64,000 nucleotides of DNA from DAHUXD01 sp963736455. Lineage in GTDB: Bacteria > Acidobacteriota > Thermoanaerobaculia > UBA5066 > Gp7-AA6. Below the pieces are notes generated by a model that was not told the DNA's origin, ran no database searches, and worked only from the letters and a program-made list of their open reading frames with translations. Each line of letters starts with the position of its first letter. The first letter of the stretch is position 1. Positions 52,558 to 61,673 of the stretch are shown here, one piece after another. A program made the position numbers and the translations under genes. The stretch lies in assembly GCA_963736455.1 (NCBI GenBank), contig CAVTON010000001.1, forward strand, positions 2,852,001 to 2,916,000, read 5' to 3'.

Positions 52558-53736
52558 CTAGATCACCCCGAAGGTCTTGCCGACCTTCCGGAACGCCTCC
52601 ACCGCCCTGTCGAGGTCCGCCCGCTCGTGCGCCGCGGAGACCTGGCAGCGCAGGCGCGCCTGTCCCTGGGGAACGACGGGGAAGCCGAAGCCGGAGACGT
52701 ACACGCCCTCTTCGAAGAGCGCCTTGCCCATCGCGAGTGCTTTGGCCGTGTCGCCGACGATGACGGGGACGATCGGATGCGTGCCGTGGGGGATCCGGAA
52801 GCCCGCGTCTCCCAGCGCCTTGCGGTAATACGCCGCGTTGTCGCGCAGGCGCGCCACGGGAGCCGGATCCTCCCGGAGCATGCGAAACGCCTCGAGGGAC
52901 CCGCCGGCCACGGCCGGAGGCAGCGTGTTCGAGAAGAGATAGGTGCGGCTGCGCTGGCGCAGCGTTTCGACGAGCGCCTTCGGTCCCGTGACGAAGCCTC
53001 CGGCCGCCGATCCCATCGCCTTGCCGAGGGTTCCGGTCGTGACCGGGACCCTTCCGAAGACTCCCTGCTCCTCGGCGGTCCCGCGGCCGGTCTTGCCCAG
53101 GATCCCGGTCGCGTGCGAGTCGTCCACCGCGAGGACCGCGCCGTGCTTCTCGCAGATCCGGACGCACTCGCGCAGGTTCGCCTCCTCGCCCTCCATCGAG
53201 AAGACCCCGTCGGTGACATAGAGCTTGTCGCGCGACGTCGTGTCTTCGCCGAGCATCCGGTCGAGGGCGGCGAGGTCGCCGTGGGGCGCCCGGTAGCGCT
53301 TCGCCTTCGACAGCCGGACGCCGTCGATGATCGACGCGTGGTTCAACTCGTCCGAGTAGAGTCCATCCGGCTCGTCCAGGACGGCCGCGAACAGGCCCTC
53401 GTTCGCCGACCAGCAGGTCATGTAGAGGATGGCGTCGTCGCACCCGAAGAACGATGCGATCTCGGCCTCGAGCTCCTTGTGAATCTCCTGCGTGCCGCAG
53501 ATGAACCGCACCGAGCCGAGGCCCGCGCCCCAGCGGTCCACGGCCTTCTTCTGCGCTTCGCGGATGCGCGGATGGTTCGCGAAACCGAGGTAGTTGTTCG
53601 AGGTCAGCATCACGACCTCGCGTCCACCGACGCGCACGCGCGGTCCCTGCGCCGACTGCAAGACCAGCTCTTCCTTGAAGGTCCCGGCCCGGCGAAGCTC
53701 CGCCATCTCTCCGCCGAGGCGCTCGATCAGGCTCAA
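52558..53736 (-). CDS. kbl: Glycine C-acetyltransferase (2-amino-3-ketobutyrate CoA ligase)
   Basis: A 392-residue alpha-oxoamine synthase. PLP lysine lies in TTGTLGKAMGSAAGGFVTG; other signatures are LTSNNYLGFANHPRI, RFICGTQEIHKELE, DELNHASIIDGVRLS and DDSHATGILGKTGRG. It cleaves 2-amino-3-ketobutyrate with CoA to glycine and acetyl-CoA. BioF is the main alternative, but the residues match Kbl better. No tdh is adjacent. ATG 53736 overlaps the upstream gene's stop (ATGA). Confidence 0.92.
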   Translation of the reverse strand: MSLIERLGGEMAELRRAGTFKEELVLQSAQGPRVRVGGREVVMLTSNNYLGFANHPRIREAQKKAVDRWGAGLGSVRFICGTQEIHKELEAEIASFFGCDDAILYMTCWSANEGLFAAVLDEPDGLYSDELNHASIIDGVRLSKAKRYRAPHGDLAALDRMLGEDTTSRDKLYVTDGVFSMEGEEANLRECVRICEKHGAVLAVDDSHATGILGKTGRGTAEEQGVFGRVPVTTGTLGKAMGSAAGGFVTGPKALVETLRQRSRTYLFSNTLPPAVAGGSLEAFRMLREDPAPVARLRDNAAYYRKALGDAGFRIPHGTHPIVPVIVGDTAKALAMGKALFEEGVYVSGFGFPVVPQGQARLRCQVSAAHERADLDRAVEAFRKVGKTFGVI

Positions 53737-54206
53737 GGGCGGTTCTCGGAAACGATCCTGCCGGCGACGCGGTCGCCGGGAAACGCCGACGCCAGGGCGG
53801 CGAGAGCGCCGTCGAACGCGGCGGAGCTCGAGGCCATGATCTCGGCGCAGAGCGTCGGCGTGCGGACGAACTCCATGGTTCCCGTGAGGCCGCGCACGAC
53901 GATCGAGTCCACCGGCTCTTCGACGACGAAGAGAATGCCGTCCGCGTCCTCCAGAGCCCGCGACGCCGCGAGATGCGCCTTGTCGACCTCGTCCCTCTGG
54001 AGGCAGACGCCGACGAGGCCGACCACCTTGAAATGGTTCGGCTCGAACTCGGTCCGGTCCCAGTTCTTCCAGACCCGGTCGCGAGGCTGCAGCGCGAAGC
54101 GGTACGCGACGTTGGAGAGCCGCGACTCTTCGACCGCGAACTCCGCGATCCGCCGCGGCGTCAGCTCCAGGTTGGGGTCGGGCTTCGGGGGTTTGCTGGT
54201 GGGCAT
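53733..54206 (-). CDS. Hypothetical protein (157 aa) coupled to kbl
   Basis: A soluble protein without signal or membrane segments, starting MPTSKPPKPDPNLELTPRRI. Two halves are visible: a helical N-terminal part (VEESRLSNVAYRFALQPRDRV) and an alpha/beta part (DGILFVVEEPVDSIVVRGLTG). I recognise no family. ATG 54206 has GGAGA five bases upstream. The stop overlaps kbl by four bases, so the two are co-translated and may be functionally linked. Confidence 0.7.
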   Translation of the reverse strand: MPTSKPPKPDPNLELTPRRIAEFAVEESRLSNVAYRFALQPRDRVWKNWDRTEFEPNHFKVVGLVGVCLQRDEVDKAHLAASRALEDADGILFVVEEPVDSIVVRGLTGTMEFVRTPTLCAEIMASSSAAFDGALAALASAFPGDRVAGRIVSENRP

Positions 54207-54339
54207 CGTGTCTCCGTTGATCGTTGCGGCTGGCGCGGAGACTATCGCAAGTCCCGAGAAGCCGAGGAGAACCCTCGAGACGGCCGCGGCGTCGGAAGGG
54301 GGACGATGGGCACGACGTCTCGCGTGCCTTCGATCGTCG

Positions 54340-54380
54340 GAGCGGGGCTCGTCCTCGCGCGCGGGCGGCCGCAAGGGCCG
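54340..54380. repeat. GGGCGGCC-GCAA-GGGCCGCCC hairpin repeat
   Basis: A strong hairpin with a GCAAG loop in the 270-base gap between the divergent 54206 and 54477 genes. It has the same GGGCGG/CCGCCC core as 8327 and 57551. The rest of this gap shows no credible gene; a short ORF at 54306 overlaps the repeat and is discounted. Confidence 0.45.
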
Positions 54381-54476
54381 CCCCTGCGAAGACAAGGCCA
54401 AACGCGATCGTTGCAGCACGCGAGCGCCCGAGGCCGGGAGGAGCGCCGCGCGCCCCCGTGAGATCATTTCCCGAAG

Positions 54477-56045
54477 GTGGACCCGAGCCTGCCGTCGGAT
54501 ACCGAGCGCGGTCCGTGCCCGCGGTGCGGGGAGTCCACGGCCCTCGCCGGACGAGTCTGTCCGCATTGCGACGGAAGTCTCCTCGTCGACGTCGCCACGA
54601 GTCGGGCGGTGTCCGACGAGCGACAGCGCTACCGCGCGGCGCGCGAGCTGGCGGCTCTCTCGCCGGTACCGCTCGCCCGGCTGAGGGAGAGACTGCATCA
54701 CGCGGGGGGAGCGGTGGTCATTTTCGGCGTCACACGGGAAATCGGCCGGAAAGCCGTCGCCGTCCTCGAGCCGCTCGGCGTCTCCGCCCGACTCGTCGAG
54801 ACGCCGCTCTTCGACGCCTCGGCCGAGGTGCCGGAGCTCGGCCGGCGGGTTTCCGGCGGCGGCGTGCCCGCGGCCGCGATCGGCGCCGGCGCGATCCTCG
54901 CCGCGCTCGCCGTGGTGTGGCTCTTGCGCCGCTCGCCTTCCGCGCCGTCCGTGGGCGCCGCCTCCTTGCCGGCGAGAGACCCGGCGTCCGCCGCGCCGGC
55001 CCCGGCCCCGACTCCACCGTCGTCCCGCGACCTCGCCGCCGCGGCCCTCGAGTCGACGGCCGGTCTCCGCTGCGGAGCGATCTCCGGCGCCGGCTTCTTC
55101 GTCGCGCCGGAGCTCCTCCTGACCAACGCGCACTTGCTGTGTCCCGACCGTTCGAGCCTCGAGGTCACGCTCCACGACGGGCGCAAACTCCCGGCCTCGG
55201 TCCAGACGACCGACGAGTGGCTCGATGCCGCGGTGCTCCGCGTGCCGGGCGCGGCGGCGCGCCCCCTCGCGCTCGGCGACGCCACACGGCTCGAGCCGGG
55301 CGACTCCGTTCTCTTCATCGGAAGCCCGCTCGGCATGGACTTCACCGTCTCCCGCGCGATCGTCAGCCACCCGCGCCGCAGCATGTACGGAATCGCCTTC
55401 GTCCAGTTCGACGCCAACGTCAATCACGGCAACAGCGGCGGTCCGCTGCTCGACACGGAGGGCCGCGCCGTCGGAATCGTGTCGATGATGCTCGCGGACT
55501 CGCGGGGCATCGCGTTCGCGCTTCCGATCAACTACGTGCACGACCTTCCGGGAGCCTCGCTGCCCGTCGGAGATCCGCCTCCCGACTTCGACGCCTGGCG
55601 CCGGGTCCTCGCCGCGGCGCGGCAGCAGGATGCGGTCGAAGCCGCGGCCGCGCGCGAGGCGTACCGGCGTCCCGGGCTCGGCGGCGCCGCGGTCGATCCG
55701 GACGGCCATCTCTTCGCCTTCGTCGTGACGCTCGGACAGCCCGCGGGCTCGCGCTCCTACCGCTTCGCGATCCGCCGGAGCGGCGAGATTCTCTGCCAGC
55801 CGAGCGGGCTCGTGGACACGTGGGGCAAGTCCTCCGCGTCGCGCGCGGGTGCGATGCAGGATCCTCGAATGCTTCGCTGGCTTTCCCGGATCGACCTCGG
55901 CGGAGATCTCTACTCGGGGCGGGCCGACCTGTCCCTGGACGGCTGCCCGGCGGCGCCGACGCTCGTCGGCGCGGAGCTCGACCTCGAGGACGCCGACCCG
56001 GGCGCGGCGAAGACCGTCATCGACGTGGTGCGGATCGTCCGATAG
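54477..56045 (+). CDS. Membrane-tethered trypsin-like serine protease with N-terminal zinc ribbon
   Basis: A 522-residue protein. The N-terminus holds a zinc ribbon (CPRC at 14-17, CPHC at 28-31), then a helical/alpha-beta domain (~45-125), one transmembrane helix (~132-150), a Pro/Ala linker and a trypsin-like protease (~185-370). The catalytic triad is intact: H219 (LLTNAHLL), D250 (WLDAAVLRV), S320 (NHGNSGGPLLD). About 140 further residues follow with no PDZ. The zinc ribbon would be cytoplasmic and the protease periplasmic. GTG start without a strong ribosome site; GATCAT lies nine bases before it. Confidence 0.88.
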   Translation: MDPSLPSDTERGPCPRCGESTALAGRVCPHCDGSLLVDVATSRAVSDERQRYRAARELAALSPVPLARLRERLHHAGGAVVIFGVTREIGRKAVAVLEPLGVSARLVETPLFDASAEVPELGRRVSGGGVPAAAIGAGAILAALAVVWLLRRSPSAPSVGAASLPARDPASAAPAPAPTPPSSRDLAAAALESTAGLRCGAISGAGFFVAPELLLTNAHLLCPDRSSLEVTLHDGRKLPASVQTTDEWLDAAVLRVPGAAARPLALGDATRLEPGDSVLFIGSPLGMDFTVSRAIVSHPRRSMYGIAFVQFDANVNHGNSGGPLLDTEGRAVGIVSMMLADSRGIAFALPINYVHDLPGASLPVGDPPPDFDAWRRVLAAARQQDAVEAAAAREAYRRPGLGGAAVDPDGHLFAFVVTLGQPAGSRSYRFAIRRSGEILCQPSGLVDTWGKSSASRAGAMQDPRMLRWLSRIDLGGDLYSGRADLSLDGCPAAPTLVGAELDLEDADPGAAKTVIDVVRIVR

Positions 56046-56052
56046 GACGGGC

Positions 56053-56985
56053 TCAGGGGCTCGAGCGCTCTAGGGTCTTGCGATCCCAGGAGGCGAGGTT
56101 CGCGGCCGCGTCGTACGTCGCCTGGAGAAACGCGAGCAGGGCGCGGTCGGGCGATGGGGCATTTCGCACGGCCTCGTACGGAAGGACGAACTCGCCCAGA
56201 TCCTTGCTGTAGAAGGCCGCCGCCGGCTCGACCTGCGCTTCGGCGAACCCGGGCGGCGCGGGGTAGGCATAGGAATAGAAGGCCGGCTCGGAGACGGCGC
56301 CGCCGCCCGGCCAGAATCCGCAGCTGCTGACCTCGTGCGAGTAGGCGTCGCGCGTCACGCGATCGGGAAGGTTCGGAATGCCGCCGGGATGGACCGGCGC
56401 GATCCGTCCCGAGAATCGCGTGACGGCGAGATCCGGCGCGCCCCAGAAAAAATGCACCGGGCTGCACTTGCCGAGAAAGCGGGCGCGAAAGATCTGGAAG
56501 ACCCGGTCGGACTGGACGAGCGCGCGCCAGAACCGGTTCGCATACTCGGAGTCGTAGGCCGCGTGCGTCTCGTCCTCGTCGAAGGCGATCGGATTCGCGA
56601 CCTCGTTCGGCATCTTGTGGATCGTGACGTCGAGGCCGAGCCGCCCGAGCGCGCTCCACAGAGCGCGGTAGAAGGCGGCCACCGATTGCGGCCGGAGAGG
56701 CAGAGACTCGAGGCCGCCCTCGGCCGTCCGTATGAAGAGGCGATGCTCGATGAAGTCGAAGTCGATCTCGAAGACCCGGGTCCCGTACGGAATCGGCGAC
56801 GTCGCAAGCCCTCGCGCGCTGACGTACAGCGTGTCGCTCCAGCAGTGATTGATCCTCGGGCTGAGCGTGTGGCGGATCTTCCCCGCGATCTGCGTCCAGA
56901 GGTGGAGGGTCGCGAGCGTGTCGCTCCATGCCGCGAGCGGCAGAGCCGGCCAGACCTCCGAATTCGACGCGCTCGCCGAGCTCAC
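56053..56985 (-). CDS. DUF5996 family protein
   Basis: A 310-residue protein beginning WPALPLAAWSDTLATLHLWT and QIAGKIRHTLSPRINHCWSD, the DUF5996 signature, and continuing through FDFIEHRLFIRTAEGG and RFLGKCSPVHFFWGAPDLAV. The family is soluble and of unknown function. The GTG start at 56985 lies six bases after TAGGCT, leaderless. It is convergent with the trypsin-like protease, only seven bases apart. Confidence 0.88.
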   Translation of the reverse strand: MSSASASNSEVWPALPLAAWSDTLATLHLWTQIAGKIRHTLSPRINHCWSDTLYVSARGLATSPIPYGTRVFEIDFDFIEHRLFIRTAEGGLESLPLRPQSVAAFYRALWSALGRLGLDVTIHKMPNEVANPIAFDEDETHAAYDSEYANRFWRALVQSDRVFQIFRARFLGKCSPVHFFWGAPDLAVTRFSGRIAPVHPGGIPNLPDRVTRDAYSHEVSSCGFWPGGGAVSEPAFYSYAYPAPPGFAEAQVEPAAAFYSKDLGEFVLPYEAVRNAPSPDRALLAFLQATYDAAANLASWDRKTLERSSP

Positions 56986-56991
56986 GGAGGA

Positions 56992-56997
56992 AGCCTA
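56992..56997 (-). promoter_or_regulatory. -10 element TAGGCT of the DUF5996 gene (leaderless)
   Basis: TAGGCT on the minus strand (inside TATAGGCT) ends six bases before GTG 56985, with TCCTCC between, so no ribosome-binding site exists. Confidence 0.5.
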
Positions 56998-57074
56998 TAC
57001 CGCGGAATAAGGATGTAGGATCACCGTCCGTTTCGAAGATTTGCTTCGAATTGAGGAATAGAGGAGGAGTTGTC

Positions 57075-57542
57075 ATGAAGACGCGCACCATCCTGGCATC
57101 CCTGGTCGTTCTGCTTTCCGGAGTCACCCTGGCGCTCGCGGCGAACGTGGACCTGACCCCGAACATGGGCACCTGGAAGCTGAACGAGGCCAAGTCGAAG
57201 TTCTCTCCGGGCGCCATCAAGAACACGACCGTCGTCTACGCGCCGGCCGCCGACGGCATGATCAAGGTCACGACCGACGGGACGGACGGCAGCGGCAAGC
57301 CCAGCCACACGGAGTGGACCGGGAAGTTCGACGGCAAGGACTATCCGGTCACGGGAGCGGAGTACGACTCGAGGGCGTATACGCCTTCCGGCATGCACTC
57401 GCTCAGCATGACGATCAAGAAGGGCGGAAAGGTCGTCGTCACCGGCAAGATCACCGTTTCCCCCGACGGCAAGTCGCGCACCGTGACCACGATGGGTGCC
57501 GAGCCCTCGATGAACAACACGGCCGTCTACGACAAGGAATAG
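57075..57542 (+). CDS. Secreted hypothetical protein (155 aa)
   Basis: Signal peptide (ILASLVVLLSGVTLALAANV) followed by a small beta-barrel-like domain (NMGTWKLNEAKSKFSPG, MTIKKGGKVVVTGKITVSPD). This pattern of a lipocalin-like or DUF-type calycin fold is frequent in Acidobacteria and Planctomycetes, but no name can be given. GAGGAGGAG sits at ideal spacing before the ATG, suggesting strong translation. A T-tailed terminator follows eight bases after the stop. Confidence 0.78.
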   Translation: MKTRTILASLVVLLSGVTLALAANVDLTPNMGTWKLNEAKSKFSPGAIKNTTVVYAPAADGMIKVTTDGTDGSGKPSHTEWTGKFDGKDYPVTGAEYDSRAYTPSGMHSLSMTIKKGGKVVVTGKITVSPDGKSRTVTTMGAEPSMNNTAVYDKE

Positions 57543-57550
57543 CTGATCGC

Positions 57551-57580
57551 GGGGCGGTCCCCGGGGGCCGCCCCTTTTTT
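57551..57580 (+). terminator. Rho-independent terminator
   Basis: GGGGCGG pairs with CCGCCCC across a GC-rich loop and is followed by TTTTTT (57575-57580). It lies just after the secreted-protein gene. It is the only classical hairpin-plus-T-run terminator I see in the window. Confidence 0.85.
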
Positions 57581-57683
57581 CCGCCCTACGCCGTTTCCGC
57601 CTCGCTCACGAGGCACGTCCTTTGCACCCTTCGTCCCTTTTGGCCGCGCCCCTCCACGACGCGGCGGAGAAACGGAGGAGTCG

Positions 57684-58091
57684 ATGGCGAGCAAGAGTCC
57701 CCAACCGTCCCGGCCGACGCTCGGAGCCGGCGACGCGGTCGCCACGGTCGGAGTGAAGGACGTCCAGGCCGCGCGTCGTTTCTACGAAGACACGCTCGGG
57801 TTGACGGTCGAAGACGCCCACGGCGGCGACGTCGTGACCTACGCGAGCGGCGACACGCGCCTGCTCGTCTACCAGTCGGCGTTCGCCGGCACGAACCAGG
57901 CGACCTGCGTGACATGGACGAGCCGGGACGTGGACGCCGTCGCGGCAGGGCTGAAGGCCCGGGGCGTCCGGTTCGAGCATTACGATCTCCCGAACATGAA
58001 GCGGGAAGGCGACGTCCACGTTTCCGGCGACATGCGCGCGGCATGGTTCAGGGATCCCGACGGAAACATTCTCGCGATCGTGAGCGGTTAG
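57684..58091 (+). CDS. VOC superfamily protein (glyoxalase/bleomycin-resistance fold)
   Basis: A 135-residue VOC protein: VGVKDVQAARRFYEDTLGLT opens the first beta-alpha-beta module and AAWFRDPDGNILAIVSG closes the second. Metal ligands of true glyoxalase I are not all evident. Function is therefore open (dioxygenase, lyase or antibiotic-binding). ACGGAGGAG gives a strong ribosome site at ATG 57684. Confidence 0.85.
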   Translation: MASKSPQPSRPTLGAGDAVATVGVKDVQAARRFYEDTLGLTVEDAHGGDVVTYASGDTRLLVYQSAFAGTNQATCVTWTSRDVDAVAAGLKARGVRFEHYDLPNMKREGDVHVSGDMRAAWFRDPDGNILAIVSG

Positions 58092-58146
58092 CCTGCTCGA
58101 GCGTTGCGAGCGCCTCCGCAGGGGGCAGAAATCGGCCGGTCGAAGC

Positions 58147-59616
58147 GTGTCTCCCTGGAGAGTCGTACGAGTGGGGGCGTGCGTGTTCGGGGCCTGCGCG
58201 ACCCTCGCGCTCGGCGCACCGGTCGAGGGGCAGCCGCCGTCCTTTTCGCTCGGCCTCGGGGGCGCCCTCGCTTCGGCCGCGCCGTACGAGCGCGAAACGG
58301 CCTCCCCGCCTGCGGCCGCTCCGGCGCGCCGGGACTACCGGACGGCGGCCGCCGAGCTCGCGCTGCTCGAATTCCTGCCGTGGGCCTGGGATCGCTGGGC
58401 CACCGACGAGGACTTCGCGCGGATTTCCTGGCGCACCGTCAACCGGAATCTGAAGGCCGGCTTTGGCTTCGACCGCGACGCGTTCAACACCAACCAGACC
58501 TGGCACCCGTACCAGGGCTCGCTCTTTTTCGAGGCCGGCCGCTCGAACGGCTTCTCCTACTGGGAGTCGGGACTGTTCGCGCTGACCGGCAGCCTCATCT
58601 GGGAGTGCTGCATGGAGAACACGCAGCCCTCGATCAACGACCTCGTGAACACGACACTCGGCGGCATGGCGCGCGGCGAGGTCCAGCATCGCCTCGCGGC
58701 CCTCCTCCTCGACAACACGGCGACCGGCGGCGAGCGCTTCTGGCGGGAGCTCGGCGCGGCGATCCTCAATCCGGTCGGCGCGGTGACCCGCCTCGTCCAC
58801 GGCGACATGGGCCGTCCGTACCCGAACCCGGACGATCGCTACCCCGACGGCTTCAGCGTGTCGGCCGATCTCGGGTATCGCCACGTCGAAGGACCGGGCG
58901 CCGACCTGGACCAGGGCTCGATGGCCGTCTCGGCGCGCTACGGCGATCCGTTCACGTCCGACGTCGTCGAGCCCTTCGACGCCTTCTGGGGAACGCTCGA
59001 GCTCGACCTGCCGTCGAAACAGGCGCTCACGCTCTTCGAGGAGCGCGGCATCCTGCGCTCCTGGGAGCTGACGGACCGCACGTCGCCCGTGCGGCACGTC
59101 TTCGCCTTCTCCCAGGAGTACGAGTACATCAACAACGAGGCCGAGGTCTTTGGCGCCCAGATGTTCAGCGCCGGCTTTCTCTCCCGCTTCGACCTCGGCC
59201 GGCGCTTCACCGTCGCCACGGACCTCGATGCGCTCGCGGTGCCGCTCGCGGGCGTCAAGACGACCGACTTCGCGAACCCCGAGACCGGACGCAATTACGA
59301 CTACGGGCCGGGCGGCGGCGCGCTGGCGGCGATGCGCCTCTACGTCGGCGACCACCAGGTCTTCGACGCCGGCTATGGCGTGATCTGGGCGCACACGGTC
59401 AACGGCACCTCGAACAACAACACCCTGCAGTTCTTCCGGACCACGGCCGTCGTGCCGATCGCCGGGCCCGTCGGGCTCGGCGCGAGCTACCGCTGGTACA
59501 GCCGCAAGACGACCTACGACGGCGGCTTCTTCGAGCCGGGCCAGACGCAGTCCGAGTGGCACGCCTTCGTGCGCGTCACCTTCGGCGCATCAGGTCTTCG
59601 CGTGCCGAAGGTGTGA
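58147..59616 (+). CDS. DUF3943 family envelope protein
   Basis: A 489-residue exported protein. GTG 58147 begins a signal-like stretch (RVGACVFGACATLALGAPVEG). The DUF3943 core (~105-215) reads NQTWHPYQGSLFFEAGRSNG, SLIWECCMENTQPSINDLVN and TTLGGMARGEVQHRL. The C-terminal half is beta-rich with aromatic strands, consistent with an outer-membrane barrel. The family role is unknown. Its last 27 bases overlap the 3' end of the convergent MFS gene. Confidence 0.85.
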   Translation: MSPWRVVRVGACVFGACATLALGAPVEGQPPSFSLGLGGALASAAPYERETASPPAAAPARRDYRTAAAELALLEFLPWAWDRWATDEDFARISWRTVNRNLKAGFGFDRDAFNTNQTWHPYQGSLFFEAGRSNGFSYWESGLFALTGSLIWECCMENTQPSINDLVNTTLGGMARGEVQHRLAALLLDNTATGGERFWRELGAAILNPVGAVTRLVHGDMGRPYPNPDDRYPDGFSVSADLGYRHVEGPGADLDQGSMAVSARYGDPFTSDVVEPFDAFWGTLELDLPSKQALTLFEERGILRSWELTDRTSPVRHVFAFSQEYEYINNEAEVFGAQMFSAGFLSRFDLGRRFTVATDLDALAVPLAGVKTTDFANPETGRNYDYGPGGGALAAMRLYVGDHQVFDAGYGVIWAHTVNGTSNNNTLQFFRTTAVVPIAGPVGLGASYRWYSRKTTYDGGFFEPGQTQSEWHAFVRVTFGASGLRVPKV

Positions 59617-61212
59617 GGCCTTCTTTCGGGGGCGGCCGCGGCGTGCCGTCGCCGCCCGGCGCACACCGAATCCTCCGCAGGCCGCGGCCAGGATCGAGAG
59701 CCCGGCGCCGAGGACGTTGATGTCGCGAAAGGCGTCCTCGAGTCCGTCGGCGATGCCTTCGTGGATCGCCTTCTTTTCGGCCGGCGACGCCCCCGACGGA
59801 GGACGGGCGGCGCCGAGGCGGCTTCTCTCGGGAGCGAGGAGCTCGCGCGTCTTCGGCGAAACGTGCGCGGCGTCGAGCCGGAGGTCGAGCCCGCGGTTGA
59901 ACGCCCCGGTCGCCGCAATGCCGAGCACGGCCACCGCGAGGAGACCCGCGACCCGCGCGACGGCGTTGTTGATCCCGGACGCCGCGCCCTGGTCCTCCCG
60001 CTCGACGGAATTCAGGATCGTCGTCGTCAGGGGCGCGACCGCGATCGCGAGGCCGACGCCGACGACTGCGAGGGCCGGCAGGACCGTCAGCGCGTAGGAG
60101 CCCTGCCTCGGCAGGATCACGAACAGCGCGAAGCCGGCGGCGGTGGCCGCGGGGCCGACCGTCAGGGGGAGCCGGGGTCCGATCCGATCGGCAAGCGCCC
60201 CGGCGTAGCGGGATCCGGCCGAGACGATCAGAACGAGCGGGAGGACGGACATCCCGGCGCCGGCGGGCGAGTATCCGCGGGCCTGGATCAGCACGAACGG
60301 CAGGAAGAAGAAAAGGGCGGCGAGCGCCGCATAGAGAAAGAAGGTCAGGAGGTTCGCCGCCGCGAACGCGGTCTTGCGGAACAGGCCGACGGGGACCATC
60401 GGATGCGCCTCGTGGGTTTCGACGGCGACGAACGCGGCGAGGCCGGCCGCGCCCAGGGCGAGCGGCGCCCAGACGCTCGGGCTCGCCCAGCCGGCCGTCG
60501 GCGCTTCGATCAGGCCGAAGACGAGCAGGCCGAGCCCCGCCGTCGCGAGCACGGCCCCGGTCAGATCGAGGGGCCCGGACTCCGGGTTGCGGCTCTCCGG
60601 GACGCGCCGCAGCGAGATCCAGATCACGGCGGCCGCGAGCGGCAGGTTGACGAGGAAGACCGCGCGCCACGAGATCGTCTGCACGAGCCAGCCGCCGAGG
60701 GCCGGACCGATCGCGGTGGCGATCGCGGTCCCCGCCGACCAGGTTCCCACCGCGCGCCCGCGCTCTTCCTCGGGAAAGGCCGCGCCGAGCATCGCGAGGC
60801 TCGCGGGAACCAGAAGCGCGGCGCCGACGCCCTGGATCGCCCGGGACGCGACGAGCGCCGCCGCGCCGGGAGCCAGGCCGCAGGCGAGCGACGCCCCGGC
60901 GAAGACGGCGGCGCCGAGGACGAACACGCGCCGGCGGCCGAATCGATCCGCGAGCGCGCCGCCGACGAGGACGAGCGAGGAGAGGAAGAGCGCGTACGCC
61001 TCGACGATCCACTGGGCCGTCGAGACCGGGACGCCGAAGTCCCGCTGGAGGATCGGCAGCGCGACGCTGACGACGCTGCCGTCGATGAACGCCATGCCCG
61101 ACCCGAGAATCGAAGCCGCGAGAACCCATCGTCCCGCGCCCGGCGAGCTCGCGGGGCCGCCGGCCGCATTCGCGGCTCCGGCGGCGGACGGATCGCGGTG
61201 ATACGGCGACAT
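59590..61212 (-). CDS. MFS drug exporter, DHA2 (EmrB/QacA) family
   Basis: A 540-residue transporter with about 14 membrane helices. Motif A is seen as GGALADRFGRRRVFVLG, motif C-like as TAIGPALGGWLV, and helix 1 carries FIDGSVVSVALP, typical of DHA2 proton-drug antiporters. The C-terminal ~70 residues are hydrophilic, then basic (RRGRPRKKASHLRHAKT). A 60-residue membrane protein gene lies 15 bases upstream and is probably cotranscribed. Substrate unknown. Confidence 0.92.
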   Translation of the reverse strand: MSPYHRDPSAAGAANAAGGPASSPGAGRWVLAASILGSGMAFIDGSVVSVALPILQRDFGVPVSTAQWIVEAYALFLSSLVLVGGALADRFGRRRVFVLGAAVFAGASLACGLAPGAAALVASRAIQGVGAALLVPASLAMLGAAFPEEERGRAVGTWSAGTAIATAIGPALGGWLVQTISWRAVFLVNLPLAAAVIWISLRRVPESRNPESGPLDLTGAVLATAGLGLLVFGLIEAPTAGWASPSVWAPLALGAAGLAAFVAVETHEAHPMVPVGLFRKTAFAAANLLTFFLYAALAALFFFLPFVLIQARGYSPAGAGMSVLPLVLIVSAGSRYAGALADRIGPRLPLTVGPAATAAGFALFVILPRQGSYALTVLPALAVVGVGLAIAVAPLTTTILNSVEREDQGAASGINNAVARVAGLLAVAVLGIAATGAFNRGLDLRLDAAHVSPKTRELLAPERSRLGAARPPSGASPAEKKAIHEGIADGLEDAFRDINVLGAGLSILAAACGGFGVRRAATARRGRPRKKASHLRHAKT

Positions 61213-61227
61213 GCCAGTCGGGACCGG

Positions 61228-61410
61228 TCAGCGCGCGCGGGAGTGCAGCCAGAGGAAGAAGAGAGCCACGACGACGAGGAGAAGGATCACGCGAGCCACC
61301 CCGATCAGGCGCGTGTGCGCCACGGGGCGGGTGCCCTTCGGTTTCAGCGCCGTCACCGAGGCGACGACGCTCAGGACGACGGCGATTCCGAGCCAGAAGA
61401 TCCAGTTCAC
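61228..61410 (-). CDS. Small two-helix membrane protein (60 aa)
   Basis: Two hydrophobic helices (WIFWLGIAVVLSVVASVTAL and ARVILLLVVVALFFLWLHSR) are joined by a short polar loop (KPKGTRPVAHTRLIG). GTG 61410 has GGGAGGA at good spacing. It ends 15 bases before the MFS exporter start. It could be an accessory subunit of the exporter, but no family is recognised. Confidence 0.65.
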   Translation of the reverse strand: MNWIFWLGIAVVLSVVASVTALKPKGTRPVAHTRLIGVARVILLLVVVALFFLWLHSRAR

Positions 61411-61673
61411 GCGTCCTCCCTTGCGAGCTTCGAGCGTCCCATCGAGTCTGTCATCGGCGCGACGCGACCGTCATATCCCCGGACCAATGCCCGCGTCCAC
61501 ACGAAAGCTCGGGGTCGCCTCCGTGGACGCGAACACCATCGTCCGGGACGAGGACGTGCACGAGTGCTCCCGCTGCAACTTGACTGCCAAAATGGGCGCC
61601 TCTGTTCTGGACCGCGCCGAGCGCCTGTGGTTTGATCGCACGCGCGTCTCCCGAACGAGGAACGGAGGTCTCG

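Noticed and set aside
54306..54461. Short plus-strand ORF (MGTTSRVPSIV...) with GGAAGGGGG upstream
   Set aside because: It runs through the GGGCGGCC hairpin repeat and has composition typical of repeat translation.
61487..61673. Short plus-strand frame containing CSRC before the amidohydrolase
   Set aside because: It continues out of frame into the amidohydrolase without a stop or ribosome site, and no family match is evident.
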